The notes under the pieces: generated by a model
Databases searched by the model: none
What the model saw: only the letters and a program-made list of their open reading frames with translations
What the model was told of the DNA's origin: nothing
Translations under genes and position numbers: made by a program
Assembly (NCBI GenBank): GCA_009746045.1
Contig: RPFO01000257.1
Coordinates: 1 to 55,398 of the forward strand
Reading direction: 5' to 3'
DNA: 55,398 nucleotides
Source of the DNA: Mesostigma viride
Taxonomy: Eukaryota; Streptophyta; Mesostigmatophyceae; Mesostigmatales; Mesostigmataceae
Shown: in pieces, positions 30,701 to 39,920 of the stretch
Layout of the letters: the number at the start of each line of letters is the position of its first letter
How positions within the stretch are numbered: the stretch's first letter is position 1

Positions 30701-32652
30701 ACCGTTCCTCCATCGCCTTTATTAGGGGAGGGGGGAGCGCTACAGAACCCGCCGCGAAACCTTCGGAAAAGGAGGCATCGACAGCCAGACGCAAGCCAAA
30801 AACGGAGGCACAGTGGGAAGAAACTAAAAAGAAACAAGACAAACGAGCTATCGAGAACATGTTAACTTCTGCGCGCCAAGCCCTGGTTGAACAGGAAGTC
30901 CATGCCCAAGTCGCAAAGCTTATCAAAGAGAGAGGAGGAGACGCGTCCGACGTGCCAGAGGTTTATAAGAACATCGAGATTCCCACGACACGCGCCGACG
31001 TCAAGGATGACATTCGGAAGCAGACGGAAGCGTACCAGAAACGAAAAGCCGAAGAGGATGAAAAGATTAGGAAGGAAGCCGAGCTAGTGCGCAAGGAGCA
31101 AGAGAAGGCCAATGTCGCAGAAAAGGATGAAAAGAGCGCCACCGGTTTCCAAAAAATCTCCCTACAGCCAAGACAGAGCTTCGAGGTCGGCGAAGAGGTC
31201 GATCAGCCTAACGAGACAGCCAGAAAAATAGAACAAATGATACGCGAGGGCAAGTTCGGCGAGTCCTCAGACCTCAGGCTGCGTTTGATCCGCGGAGACG
31301 GACAAACCTTTTACGAGAACCAGGTGGTTCCCGAAGATGTGCGTCTTATGCCTTGGAACATTGCAAGACTCGCCCGTGCGGTAGGCACGGAAGCGGAACC
31401 GTTCCAAAAATTTGTAAATACAAATATCGCCTATAGCACGAAAGACCCCAAGGTCGCATCCCACATGAACATCAACAGAGTGGGCAGGGATGCCATGAGA
31501 TTGTATAACAACGCCGACGCCCACATCCCCGTACAGCGCGCGGTGCGCCGAAAACCGATGCCCCTGTACGTTTCTGCCCGCGGAAAGGCGTATGTCGTAT
31601 GCCCGCACGCAGACGACACGGTCACGGTTCTGGATATAAACAAAAGATGCGAGTTGTTGGCGAGGTACAACGCGAGCGGCCGGGATATCTCGCCTGGATT
31701 GGACAAGTCTCACGCGGACCGGACAGGGGGTGTACTGATCAAGATCGGCCCTTCCAGGTTCGCGTATGTCGGCGCCAAGACGTACGAGTTCGCGACGATC
31801 GGCCACCGCGATATCATCGACTTCTTCGCGGACGGAGGTCGCACTCCGCTCGCCGTCGACGAGGGCGGCACCGCGTACGACCTAAAAGACCTTCGCGCGT
31901 TCGACGTCCGTACGCTTGGTACCGCGGGTCGCGACGAGTATGTGCGGATGTACTCGGAGAGGCGCGCGGAAATTCCGGGTGTACGCTTTAATGGTACTGA
32001 TATGAAGGGGGACTCGGGTTCGTCGTACGGAATGCTGAACACGACGCGAAAGGATATACCGATCACGAACAGGGAGCACTTTGCCAAACAGTTCGTCCCG
32101 GTCCCGAACAGCGGCGGAGGCGACTGCTTCTACCTCGCGCTGGCTCAGGCGGATCATCTTATCAAAACCGGTCGCTCCATCCCGGACGACGATGCGCGCG
32201 AAGTCGCGCGAAAAATGCGCCGTACGATCGTGGACGGGTTTCCGCCGGAAGTGGAGGAGTACGTGGTTCAGCAGGAACGGTGGCAGAACGGGGACGCGCG
32301 CGAGCCGGCGGGCGAGATCTTGAGACGTTACCGATCCGCGCAGTCCCGCGAGGGGGAGTTCGCCGAGAGGCCCGAGATCCTAGCCGCCGCGGCCCTGTTG
32401 CGAAGACCGATCGTGGTTCATCGCGTGACGCCCGGGACGACGGTTGAGCACAGGGAGACGTTCGGGGGAGGCTCGCCTCCGGCGATCCATCTGATGTTCA
32501 CGGGCCGAGCCGACAACGGGCATTTCCAGGCGCTTCGACGCGTGTCTCACGCCGCACGGTCCGCTTCCGTGTCCATGTTGGGCGAGGAAGGGGCGTACGA
32601 GGACGACGAGGGCGACATGGAGTACGGGGCGGAAGATGGCGAATCTTTTTGA
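27743..32652 (+). CDS. Giant OTU-domain protein (tegument-like deubiquitinase), frame-broken
   Basis: About 1,640 residues from ATG 27743 (AAATAAATG context). The order is a short N-terminal helical domain; an acidic Pro/Ser/Thr-rich segment; long charged coiled-coil regions (28600-29220, 29640-30110); proline-rich tracts (29220-29450 and 30440-30710); a third coiled-coil (30860-31200); and a C-terminal globular part. The last ~190 residues are an OTU cysteine protease domain: GGGDCFYLAL with the nucleophile at 32125-32127, RPEILAAAALLRRPIVV, and NGHFQAL with the histidine at 32521-32523. Frame breaks at a G7 run (about 28140), a C8 run (about 30232) and C/G runs at 30680-30735 are all in homopolymers. 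The plan resembles large herpesvirus tegument proteins carrying a deubiquitinase, though the fold differs. It probably removes ubiquitin or ubiquitin-like proteins from host or viral targets. Confidence 0.8.
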
Positions 32653-32696
32653 CATCGCTCATCGTAATAATTCTGGTTGATACGGATATGCGACAC

Positions 32697-33362
32697 ATGA
32701 AGTGCGTCCGAAAGACGAAGACGGGCCGACATTGCAACAACGCGGCGAGGAAGGGGATGAAAACGTGTCATTGTCACGGCGCGGCTCAACGTAAACCCCG
32801 CCGCAAACACCACCGCGCGCGCGCCCCTGGCGTAGACGGCGAGTCCGCACCAAAACGCATGCGCATCCACCTTCCGACCTTGGACGAAGTAAGGGCTGAA
32901 ATAGCCCGAGACATTGCACAAAAGGAAGCGCAGAAGCCTAAGTCCCCATTCGACTTGAATGCTCTACCTAACGAAGCTCTCACGAACATCGTCAGCAGGT
33001 TGCCCCCATCGGACACGTCTAACCTCATGCAAGTGTCATCCAACATGGCAGAACGAGTTCCTAACTCCATGATGGACGCGGTAGACGCTCACGGATTCCA
33101 ACAACTTCACGATGTAGTAAATGCGCGTAATAACGAACAAACCGCGTTACAAGAATTAAATGAAGCAAACGAACTTTGTAGACAAGAACCAACCCGTTGT
33201 AATTACAATCTTGCACGAGACAAGTTTATCGCGCATCAAAACGCCGAAGTTGAGTACCTCCGACTGAAAAAACTCGCACAAGATACAATCCAGAAGGCGA
33301 GAATCGCCGGGCGTATTTTGGAAGAGAGGGAAAGGTCCCTGCGCCCTAATGTCCGACCGTAG
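32697..33362 (+). CDS. Short Cys/His motif plus F-box protein
   Basis: ATG 32697 gives 221 residues; in-frame ATG 32688 adds three. The N-terminus is a compact C-x9-C-x10-C-x2-H motif (MKCVRKTKTGRHC, then TCHCHG), followed by a basic linker. Residues around 75-115 form an F-box: FDLNALPNEALTNIVSRL, then PPSDTSNLMQVSSNM. The C-terminal half is a charged helix. F-box proteins recruit substrates to SCF ubiquitin ligases, so it may redirect host degradation. It follows directly after the OTU gene, pairing a ubiquitin-adding adaptor with a ubiquitin-removing enzyme. It belongs to a five-member set sharing the N-terminal motif. Confidence 0.75.
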   Translation: MKCVRKTKTGRHCNNAARKGMKTCHCHGAAQRKPRRKHHRARAPGVDGESAPKRMRIHLPTLDEVRAEIARDIAQKEAQKPKSPFDLNALPNEALTNIVSRLPPSDTSNLMQVSSNMAERVPNSMMDAVDAHGFQQLHDVVNARNNEQTALQELNEANELCRQEPTRCNYNLARDKFIAHQNAEVEYLRLKKLAQDTIQKARIAGRILEERERSLRPNVRP

Positions 33363-33454
33363 TTTTCGCGAGCGACTTTCGCTCCGGCCCAAGAATTTCC
33401 AGAGATAACTCGTTGCTATCACTTTCTGCACGGTTTGAGACAGGAGTCGACACG

Positions 33455-33976
33455 TCAGACCATCTCCGCGCGTCGAGTGATCAGCCCGTCCTTGTACACG
33501 TGCGTCCCGGTGCACACCTCTTCCGCCGCGCAAACCTTTTCGCGGTTCTGGCGGTCGAAAAGGTAGCATCGGTAGCTCACGAAGAACGCCCCCTTGGGAA
33601 TCTCCGGGTCTAAGTATACCCGCAGGCCCGTAAACGTGCGCGGCTGGAGACACGGGACGATCGTCAAGCCCTCCGCGTCGAACTCCTCGTCCCCTATGAC
33701 GACGCGGATCTTCGCGTCGCTCCTTATTTCCTGGACCACGTCACATACCGGCCACTTGGGAGGACAATACACGAACCACCCGGACTCGTGGTCTATCTCG
33801 AACGCGTCCAGGTAATTCACGACGTAGCGCGTCTCGGGCTCGAACGCGACACACTCGGTCCACCCCTCCCCCACCTCGGCGCGGGGGGGCGTTTCGATGA
33901 CGCGGACGGCGTCCTCGTGGAAGTGAGGACCCAGTTCGTACACGGGCAGACTGTCGATGAACTCCTCGATGTCCAT
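33455..33976 (-). CDS. Hypothetical protein
   Basis: An intact 173-residue frame from ATG 33976. Acidic, soluble, mixed alpha/beta, with many aromatic residues (GWFVYCPPKWPVCDVV, GAFFVSYRCYLFDRQ). Four or more cysteines but no clear metal motif. AT-rich sequence (TTTAATTTTGA) lies upstream of the start within the divergent gap shared with the gene at 34087. The family is not recognised. Confidence 0.65.
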   Translation of the reverse strand: MDIEEFIDSLPVYELGPHFHEDAVRVIETPPRAEVGEGWTECVAFEPETRYVVNYLDAFEIDHESGWFVYCPPKWPVCDVVQEIRSDAKIRVVIGDEEFDAEGLTIVPCLQPRTFTGLRVYLDPEIPKGAFFVSYRCYLFDRQNREKVCAAEEVCTGTHVYKDGLITRRAEMV

Positions 33977-34086
33977 GTCGTCCCTTCCTCTCTTCGAAAA
34001 TCGGCGGCCCTCCGCGAACGAGCGTCAAAATTAAACTTAAAGACCCTTTGGATGTTTTTTTTAATATGTTGATTAATATATTCAGG

Positions 34087-34920
34087 ATGGCGAAGGAATG
34101 CGGTCACAAAACGGCGTCAGGAGGGCACTGTAAGATCAAAGTGGCAGACCCCAGGCGAAAGAGATGTCGATTTCACGGCCACCATTCGGCTGCATCGCGG
34201 ACGAAGCGAAAGGTTCATAAGGTGCGTATGAAAGGTTTCGATCAGAATGGAAAAGAGGTAGATACGGATGACCTCTATTTCTGGTTGGAAAATCCCCGTG
34301 CCTATGTAACGGATGAGCGAGGTCGTATAATAATCCCATTTAGGGAAGAAAGCGACAGCCCGAAATTTACGCCGTCAGTCGAGGAGGCCGTAATGGGTCG
34401 AGGAGAGCCTGTCCCTATGCAATTTCGTGGGAAAGTTAGGACAGTGAATGAAGGTGGGATACATCCATGGGGTAGGCCAGCTTCGGAATGGGGGCTTGAT
34501 CAGGTGGGAAACAACACAGACGGCGTCGTCATGACCACCAATCCTGTGCTTGCGGATCCTAAAAGGTCCTTAAAGCCGTTTCAACAGCTAGCACAGGCAG
34601 AGAAGAATCCCGTTCGAAAGTTCGCGACTGACACGGAATCGATTTTCGAAGACCGAGCGCGCACGCTAGCCAGTGCTGTCGGACATTTCCAAATTGGGGG
34701 TCGACGAGAACCAAATATAATGTGGTTAGAAGATACCATGAAGGAAAAACGGAGGAAGGCGCCGCAGGTAGCGCTACCGGCGTTATCGTTCCCGTCTGAC
34801 GTAACGCCTATGGGTACAAAACGGCGACGTCCAGTGGAAGGGGATCAAGATATAACGTCAGGGTGGAAATTTGATGAGGCGCCTCGGAACATGCAGGATG
34901 CGGAATGGGATGCGGAGTGA
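34087..34920 (+). CDS. Short Cys/His-motif protein, unknown C-terminal domain
   Basis: 277 residues from ATG 34087, preceded by an AT-rich stretch (34057-34080). The N-terminus MAKECGHKTASGGHC and then RCRFHGHH gives the shared C/C/C-x2-H motif. The remainder is polar, with a basic C-terminal patch (GTKRRRP) that may be a nuclear signal. No further domain is recognised. Third positions are more A/T-rich than in neighbours. Confidence 0.65.
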   Translation: MAKECGHKTASGGHCKIKVADPRRKRCRFHGHHSAASRTKRKVHKVRMKGFDQNGKEVDTDDLYFWLENPRAYVTDERGRIIIPFREESDSPKFTPSVEEAVMGRGEPVPMQFRGKVRTVNEGGIHPWGRPASEWGLDQVGNNTDGVVMTTNPVLADPKRSLKPFQQLAQAEKNPVRKFATDTESIFEDRARTLASAVGHFQIGGRREPNIMWLEDTMKEKRRKAPQVALPALSFPSDVTPMGTKRRRPVEGDQDITSGWKFDEAPRNMQDAEWDAE

Positions 34921-34952
34921 TCGTGTTTTGTACGGCCCTCCGCGACCGAGCG

Positions 34953-35372
34953 TCAGATCGTCACGGTTCCGTTCGCGAACTCGACGGAGGTCGGGACGCA
35001 ACGCGGCTCGGAAATGAAACTGTACGAACCGGCGCTCGTCAAGACGTGTATCGCAGCGTGAAAGACGTCGCTTTCGTGGGAGAGTCGCAATATCCAATAC
35101 GAAGCCCCGGAATACATCACCGACCAGAACATGAACAGGACTCTCCACGTCCACACCTCGCACACCGCGGCACACCACAAAGCGTACAACACCATGTAGT
35201 GCGCCACCGCGATATCCACCCCTCTGGCCACCGGATGATACGTGGAGTGGTTCACTTGCGACATGACGACGAGGGCTGCCATCCCGTACCGCATCACGAG
35301 GGTGTGCTGTATTCTCCAGGCCTCCGCGAGCGGGGCGAGATACAGCAAGGAAGTGTAATTCAGCAGCTTCAT
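34953..35372 (-). CDS. CREST-like small multi-pass membrane hydrolase candidate
   Basis: 139 residues from ATG 35372; ATG 35426 would add 18 polar residues. About four hydrophobic segments are visible. It carries the three signatures of the CREST superfamily (alkaline ceramidases, PAQR, Per1): S-x3-H in SQVNH, an aspartate in the next segment (RGVDIAVAHYM), and H-x3-H in FHAAIH. In that family these ligate zinc for amide hydrolysis within the membrane. The protein is shorter than the usual seven-pass members. If real, it would act on a sphingolipid or related lipid in an internal membrane. Confidence 0.5.
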   Translation of the reverse strand: MKLLNYTSLLYLAPLAEAWRIQHTLVMRYGMAALVVMSQVNHSTYHPVARGVDIAVAHYMVLYALWCAAVCEVWTWRVLFMFWSVMYSGASYWILRLSHESDVFHAAIHVLTSAGSYSFISEPRCVPTSVEFANGTVTI

Positions 35373-35463
35373 CGTATCTAAGCGGCCACACCTTTTCGGT
35401 TCGCTCGTGACCGAACGAACCTTCACATTTCACAAATTTCTTGCGCGTTTAGTATGATCACGG

Positions 35464-36048
35464 ATGAAGTGCGGCAAGATCACGAGCACGACGCGCAAGA
35501 GGTGCGAGAACGCGGTTTCGACGAGAGGCGGCTGCCACTTGCACAGGACAGGACAAAGTACGAAACGAAGGCCGAGGGGTCACCGCGCGAGAGAATGCCT
35601 CGCGTGGCGTAAAGATCCCACGTTCGAAGATCTACGAAATGCCGAAGAATACGCGCTAATGCTGGCGAATAACGCAAATATCACAAAACTCCAACAATCG
35701 AATAATGAAGCCTTGTCATCTGGACTTCCTGGATTCCGCGACGGAATTTTAGAACGCAGGAAGGACATGTTCAATATTCAGCGGGAACGAGAGGGTAACA
35801 ACATTCGAAAAGCCTTGTTGAATACGGAAGGCATCCGTGACTTTGTGTGGGACGGGCTGGGAGCGGACTCGCTGCCAACGCCGGAAGTATTGGGATCCTT
35901 CAAACCGATGGACCTTGACTTGGTGAACCCCCTCGACCTCGTAAATCACGAAGAGGTCGTCAACCAGCGACGGGTGCGACGTCGGCGCGGATCTCACGGC
36001 GCGCGTGCCAAGACGACGCGCGGCGGCCGTGGCAAGAGGAGATCCTGA
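35464..36048 (+). CDS. Short Cys/His-motif protein with basic C-terminus
   Basis: 194 residues from ATG 35464. It starts MKCGKITSTTRKRC, then GGCHLH, the shared motif, followed by a basic linker. A helical middle (FEDLRNAEEYALMLANNANI) and a C-terminal tail very rich in Arg and Gly (RRRRGSHGARAK) follow, suggesting nucleic-acid binding or nuclear targeting. It lies 35 bases upstream of a paralogue on the same strand, which points to tandem duplication. Confidence 0.65.
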   Translation: MKCGKITSTTRKRCENAVSTRGGCHLHRTGQSTKRRPRGHRARECLAWRKDPTFEDLRNAEEYALMLANNANITKLQQSNNEALSSGLPGFRDGILERRKDMFNIQREREGNNIRKALLNTEGIRDFVWDGLGADSLPTPEVLGSFKPMDLDLVNPLDLVNHEEVVNQRRVRRRRGSHGARAKTTRGGRGKRRS

Positions 36049-36083
36049 CCGGTATTTTCGAAGCGAATTGTGTAAGCGCGGCA

Positions 36084-36599
36084 ATGAAGTGCGGAAAGAA
36101 GACGGCGAAAGGCGGGAAATGCGCGATCGACGTGAAGAAGGGGAGCGAGTGTCGGTTTCACGGGAAACCGAAACACCGCGGGGGAAGCGCGAAGACGAAA
36201 CGGCGGCGCGTTCTTCGACACGTGGCGCGGGCACGTGGAGACAGCAAGGACTCTGCACAAACATCTTCCCGCCGAACTCGCGCGAATATATCGTTAAACG
36301 AACTCTCCGCCGACTCCTTTCGAACAGTCCCTTTGTCGGCAACCCAGCAGGGCCCTGTGGGGGCGGTTGATTTCATCCCTGAACCTCCTGGGCAAATACA
36401 ACCTCCTCAAGCTTCGGCGGGGCGCTCGTCGAGCGCTCGACGACGACCCGTCCAGCGCGGGAACGGTCCGGACGGCGAGGCGACCGTCCCTATTCACCAT
36501 TTGAACAGGCCGCCGAGGAGCGGAGGGTTCTATCCTCGACCGAACGACCCGGATTTGGACGACACCGCGACCTCTAGTTATACTCCCCTTCCCCAATAA
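36084..36599 (+). CDS. Short Cys/His-motif protein, disordered tail
   Basis: 171 residues from ATG 36084. The N-terminus MKCGKKTAKGGKC, then ECRFHG, is the cleanest copy of the shared motif, followed by a basic stretch (KTKRRRVLRH). The rest is Pro/Ser/Arg-rich and probably disordered. It is the tandem neighbour of 35464-36048. Function unknown. Confidence 0.65.
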   Translation: MKCGKKTAKGGKCAIDVKKGSECRFHGKPKHRGGSAKTKRRRVLRHVARARGDSKDSAQTSSRRTRANISLNELSADSFRTVPLSATQQGPVGAVDFIPEPPGQIQPPQASAGRSSSARRRPVQRGNGPDGEATVPIHHLNRPPRSGGFYPRPNDPDLDDTATSSYTPLPQ

Positions 36600-36827
36600 G
36601 GTGTGGTGTACAGTAACCTGTCGAGTATGGTGTAAGTGGCGCGGCGTCAGTAGTGCCGTACGAGTCCCGCGCCGCGCCACTCGAGTCGGTCCGTACCTCG
36701 GAATATTCCTCGAATATGCCCTGCACCTTCGAGGCCGCCTTCGAGTGTAAAAGGTGCTGCCCTCGCCCAAACAGCCATCTCCTCACCCAAACCACTAGCA
36801 AAACCACGAAAACAAGCCGCCATAGCC

Positions 36828-37498
36828 ATGGCCATCGCCAAACTCGAAGCCCTCCGCGAACGAGAGTTCGTGTGGCTGAAAAGCGTGACGATTTCTCAGT
36901 TCCGCAAAGAGGTGGCGCGAAAGGAACGGCCCGTCTCTCCCTCGTTCCAAGAGGAAAGCGAACTCGCGTACGAAGGCCGCCCCAAGATGTGGGTTTTTCG
37001 AGAGACGCGGTCTCACAACGTGAAGAGAGGCCTGAGCGTTTACGCAGACTCCCTGGCTATGTACAACGATCCGCCAGCACTCCCCCGAACGATGAGCGGT
37101 GGCCCCGCTTCATTCCGTGGTCCGCGGAGCCCAAAAGGGGCGACGAACGGCGCGTCTATCTCCCGGACAGGAGCCTGATGGACACGAACGTGGGGGAATA
37201 CAAGGCCCAGTGCTGGGCCCTTTTACAACGAAGCACGCAGCACGAGGAGCTGATGGGATTCTTCCAAACCTCGTACGAGAGGGGCATTCCTTGGCGCAAC
37301 CCCTCTCGCTCGCAGGAAGACCAGCGTTTCCTGCTGGGGGAGAACCGGCCCATTCGCGTTTTCAAGGCCGGCCCTCGCGACTGCTTGATGATGCACGCTT
37401 TCATGGCCGTGCCGGAGAGCCAGAAAGAGCTCGCCTACTCCCTTTTGGTGGATGGATACACCCCTTTGCCCGTGGCCAAACGTGCCCGCCTAACTTGA
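36828..37498 (+). CDS. Hypothetical protein, first gene with CCATAGCC leader, frame-broken
   Basis: ATG 36828 lies inside GCCGCCATAGCCATGG. The first ~85 residues (MAIAKLEALREREFVWLKSV...) are in one frame; one base is lost near 37080 (CCGCCAGCACTCCCCC region), and the protein continues to a stop at 37498, about 222 residues. It is mixed alpha/beta and soluble, ending in a basic tail (PVAKRARLT). No known domain. From here to the right the gene style changes: the CCATAGCC motif, host-like promoter boxes and AATAAA after the gene (37522). Confidence 0.6.
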
Positions 37499-37902
37499 AT
37501 GGTATTTTCCTATCAATTTATGAATAAAGGCTTTTTCATCCAATACACGACTGCAACATCTCATGCACTCGTAGATAGACCCGCGGCCCGTAGATACGGC
37601 GTAGTACAGCTGCAAAGTTCTCGCTAACGTCGAGAACTGGAAACTCCCAGGGGCATTGAGAGAGTGATGTTGCGTGGGAACGGCTGAAGAAGGATCATCC
37701 GGAAGTCGTGACATTCCGTCACGACTGGAAATTCCCAGGGGCATGAGAAGTGATGTGTGCGTGTCTTGTAGTGACACGTGGCACTCTTTTGATAGACCAC
37801 GTCTCGTTTTGGAAGTGTTTGGTCGTTTCGTTCAGGTATAAGTACGAGAGGGTCGTTCCAAACACCGTGAAATGGTCTCTGTTTTTGTCATCTTCAGCGG
37901 CC
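37499..37902 (+). other. Intergenic: polyadenylation signal, BRO relics, TATA box
   Basis: The 404-base gap before the BRO-like gene holds an ATGAATAAAGG signal just after the upstream stop, two degenerate copies of part of the BRO-like gene (37634-37761) and a TATAAGT box at 37837-37843, about 66 bases upstream of ATG 37903. Confidence 0.6.
37634..37761 (+). pseudogene. Two relics of a BRO-like gene
   Basis: At 37672-37745 the reading WERLKKDHPEVVTFRHDWKF then PGA and a stop closely matches the segment of the intact gene downstream at about 38068-38130 (WERLKQTHPEVVTFCHNFKF). A second, shorter copy of the same end (NWKLPGA) lies at 37634-37655, and both are followed by a similar GAGAGTGATGT stretch. 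These are truncated duplicates, not functional genes. Confidence 0.8.
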
Positions 37903-38778
37903 ATGTCGTCGCGGGTGGCCGCGTCGGCCATTGTAAAGTACCTTACCCCGACCGACGGGTCAGAAGAATACCCAGCCTTCCATGGAAAAATCAGGGTAAC
38001 GCCCGATGGGAGTATTTCGGTGTTCGACGCTGTTGGTGCGATCGGTGTATCCGAACCGCGAAAATACTGGGAGCGTCTCAAGCAGACCCATCCTGAGGTT
38101 GTGACATTTTGTCACAACTTCAAATTCCCCGGTCCCGGCCAGCGAGAGACGTCTGTGACCGACCGCCAGGGGCTGAGTCGCATCATGATGTTGCTCCCTG
38201 GCAAGCTTGCGGCCAAGTTTCGTGACAATGTGTCTATACTCCTTGAACGATACTTGAACGCGGATCGGACTCTGGCCGAGGACATCTTGAAGCGCGCGGA
38301 CGCCAAGGATGGGACCGACACGGCGTTGTCTACTCTGCAGCAGAACAATCGCATCAAGAGTTGTCTTTCTACCCGCAATTTGAACGACGCCATCAAGGGT
38401 TACCTCGACACGCACAAGGGGAGCGGCCTGATGTATCCCAAAGTTCACGACACGAACAATCTGGCTGTGACTGGCAAGACTTCTAGCGAGCTTCGCGGGA
38501 TCTACAATATTGGAGGGTCGGCACGTGACCTGCTGACCGAAGAGCAGAGTGCTGGAATGAACTACATACAGGTCATCGAGGCCAAAAAAATAAGAGATTC
38601 TGGGGAAAGCCCACTCCTGGTTTCCAAGAGAGTCAGGGAAAGAATGGAACCCGTGTTCAAGGCAGACGGCCTGCACGACGCACGCGCGGACAAGGACTGC
38701 ATCCAGGAGAACGTCAAGGTCATGCGCCTCAACCAGCGTCTCACGCGCGAGTCCCGCACAGCGATCACAGTCAATTAG
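37903..38778 (+). CDS. BRO/KilA-N-type putative DNA-binding protein
   Basis: 291 residues from ATG 37903, chosen because a TATAAGT box lies upstream and an earlier ATG at 37753 would lie upstream of the expected transcript start. Residues 20-130 have the BRO-N/antirepressor pattern: ISVFDAVGAIGVSEPRKYWE, then FKFPGPGQRETSVTDRQGL, LLPGKLAAKFRDNVSILLER and YLNADRTLAEDI. The C-terminal half is charged and helical, without a recognised domain. BRO-type genes are multi-copy and recombinogenic in large DNA viruses; relics on both sides here fit that. Probably a DNA-binding regulator. Confidence 0.75.
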   Translation: MSSRVAASAIVKYLTPTDGSEEYPAFHGKIRVTPDGSISVFDAVGAIGVSEPRKYWERLKQTHPEVVTFCHNFKFPGPGQRETSVTDRQGLSRIMMLLPGKLAAKFRDNVSILLERYLNADRTLAEDILKRADAKDGTDTALSTLQQNNRIKSCLSTRNLNDAIKGYLDTHKGSGLMYPKVHDTNNLAVTGKTSSELRGIYNIGGSARDLLTEEQSAGMNYIQVIEAKKIRDSGESPLLVSKRVRERMEPVFKADGLHDARADKDCIQENVKVMRLNQRLTRESRTAITVN

Positions 38779-38837
38779 TCACACCTAACGACAGACTGAC
38801 AAGTGGGCGCGCCTTCGAAAAGGCAGTGGTTAAAAAC

Positions 38838-38890
38838 CGTAACCTCTGGAATTCCCCAGGTCCCGGGCAGCGAGAGGCCTTTTTGCTAGC
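38838..38890 (+). pseudogene. 3' relic of a BRO-like gene
   Basis: The sequence from about 38848 to 38875 (TTCCCCAGGTCCCGGGCAGC, then GAGAG) matches the FPGPGQRE-coding segment of the upstream gene at about 38125-38150, with no open frame around it. It mirrors the relics on the 5' side. Confidence 0.65.
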
Positions 38891-38904
38891 TAGTGGGTCC
38901 ACTC

Positions 38905-38962
38905 ATTGAAGCACTTTATTATTCAATCATCAATAAAGGTCCTTTATTACTCGTTTCAATCT
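38905..38962. terminator. Shared polyadenylation region of convergent genes
   Basis: AATAAA occurs in both orientations (TTTATT at about 38917 and 38942, AATAAAGG at about 38932) between the convergent stops at 38778 and 38979. Each strand therefore has a polyadenylation signal close after its gene. Confidence 0.6.
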
Positions 38963-38978
38963 CATCACCCTCGCATAT

Positions 38979-39920
38979 CTAAGACCTTCGCCGCTTAGCC
39001 GTTTTGCGGGCCGTCTTCGCACGAGACAGCTTCCTCTTACGCATCTGGCTTATAAAATGGCTAGGTGCTCGAGACGTGTACAGTTTAAACGCCGCCGAGG
39101 AGGCCTTGCGCATGATGTCGTCCGCATTATATTTGTCAGGATGGAGCATCAGAGCTTTCTTCCTGTAGTCGCTGGCGGTCTTCGGATACGAGTCCATGAC
39201 ATTCGAGAACTTCTTGCCATACTCGTCGGCGTATATCGCCTCGCCAGGCGTGAGACCCGCGTCTTGTTTCGCTCGCTCCCAAGCGTCTTTTCCAGACTCC
39301 ACCCATACAGAACGGGGCATCGGAGGTGGCGCGTTATAGTTAGAAGCTCGAGGTTGATCACGCGCTCGTCTTGCTTTTTCTCTCATCATGTCGTCAAACT
39401 TACGTTTTTCTTCAGCTTTGCGTTCGGCCGCATCGAATCCAGCTTTCGCTTTTTCCGCTCTTTCTCGTTCTGCCTTATTAAACGCGTATGGGTACTTCTG
39501 CATGAAGTCATACCACGGATATTCGAACGGTTCATGTCTGAAAATCGTTTTTTTGTGAATGTCCCAAAACTCGTTCCTGATCTGATCGAGAGGATCGGAC
39601 GAATTCGGATCTATATCATTGAATGTGCGCACTGGCCCCGTTTCCTCGTCCATCCACTTCTGTCTTTGTTCCTCGTCTTCATTCCTTCGTCTCTCCCTGG
39701 CCGCCTCTCGCGCCTCTGGAGGAACGGGGGGCACATTCTGATACGCAACATCCTTCTGCGGCCTTTTTTCCGCCTCTCCTTCTTCGTCCTGTCTCGCCTT
39801 GTGCGAGAATGCCGCGGCTCGCGCCTTCTTACTCTTGGTATGCAAGTGGCAATACTTCCGCCCATTCGCGCACGTGTTTTGGCACGCCGTCTTGCGCACC
39901 GTCCTCCCTTTACACTGCAT
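38979..39920 (-). CDS. Short Cys/His-motif plus C-terminal J-domain protein
   Basis: An intact 313-residue frame from ATG 39920. The N-terminus MQCKGRTVRKTAC then YCHLHTK is the shared motif. A long charged helical middle (rich in Glu, Arg, Lys) follows. Residues about 235-290 form a J-domain-like unit: DYRKKALMLHPDKYNADDIM then KASSAAFKLY, with the HPD tripeptide that stimulates Hsp70 ATPase. The tail is strongly basic (RKRKLSRAKTARKTAKRRRS). It could recruit host Hsp70 to a target chosen by the Cys/His motif. This fits the heat-shock elements seen in nearby promoters. Confidence 0.75.
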   Translation of the reverse strand: MQCKGRTVRKTACQNTCANGRKYCHLHTKSKKARAAAFSHKARQDEEGEAEKRPQKDVAYQNVPPVPPEAREAARERRRNEDEEQRQKWMDEETGPVRTFNDIDPNSSDPLDQIRNEFWDIHKKTIFRHEPFEYPWYDFMQKYPYAFNKAERERAEKAKAGFDAAERKAEEKRKFDDMMREKARRARDQPRASNYNAPPPMPRSVWVESGKDAWERAKQDAGLTPGEAIYADEYGKKFSNVMDSYPKTASDYRKKALMLHPDKYNADDIMRKASSAAFKLYTSRAPSHFISQMRKRKLSRAKTARKTAKRRRS

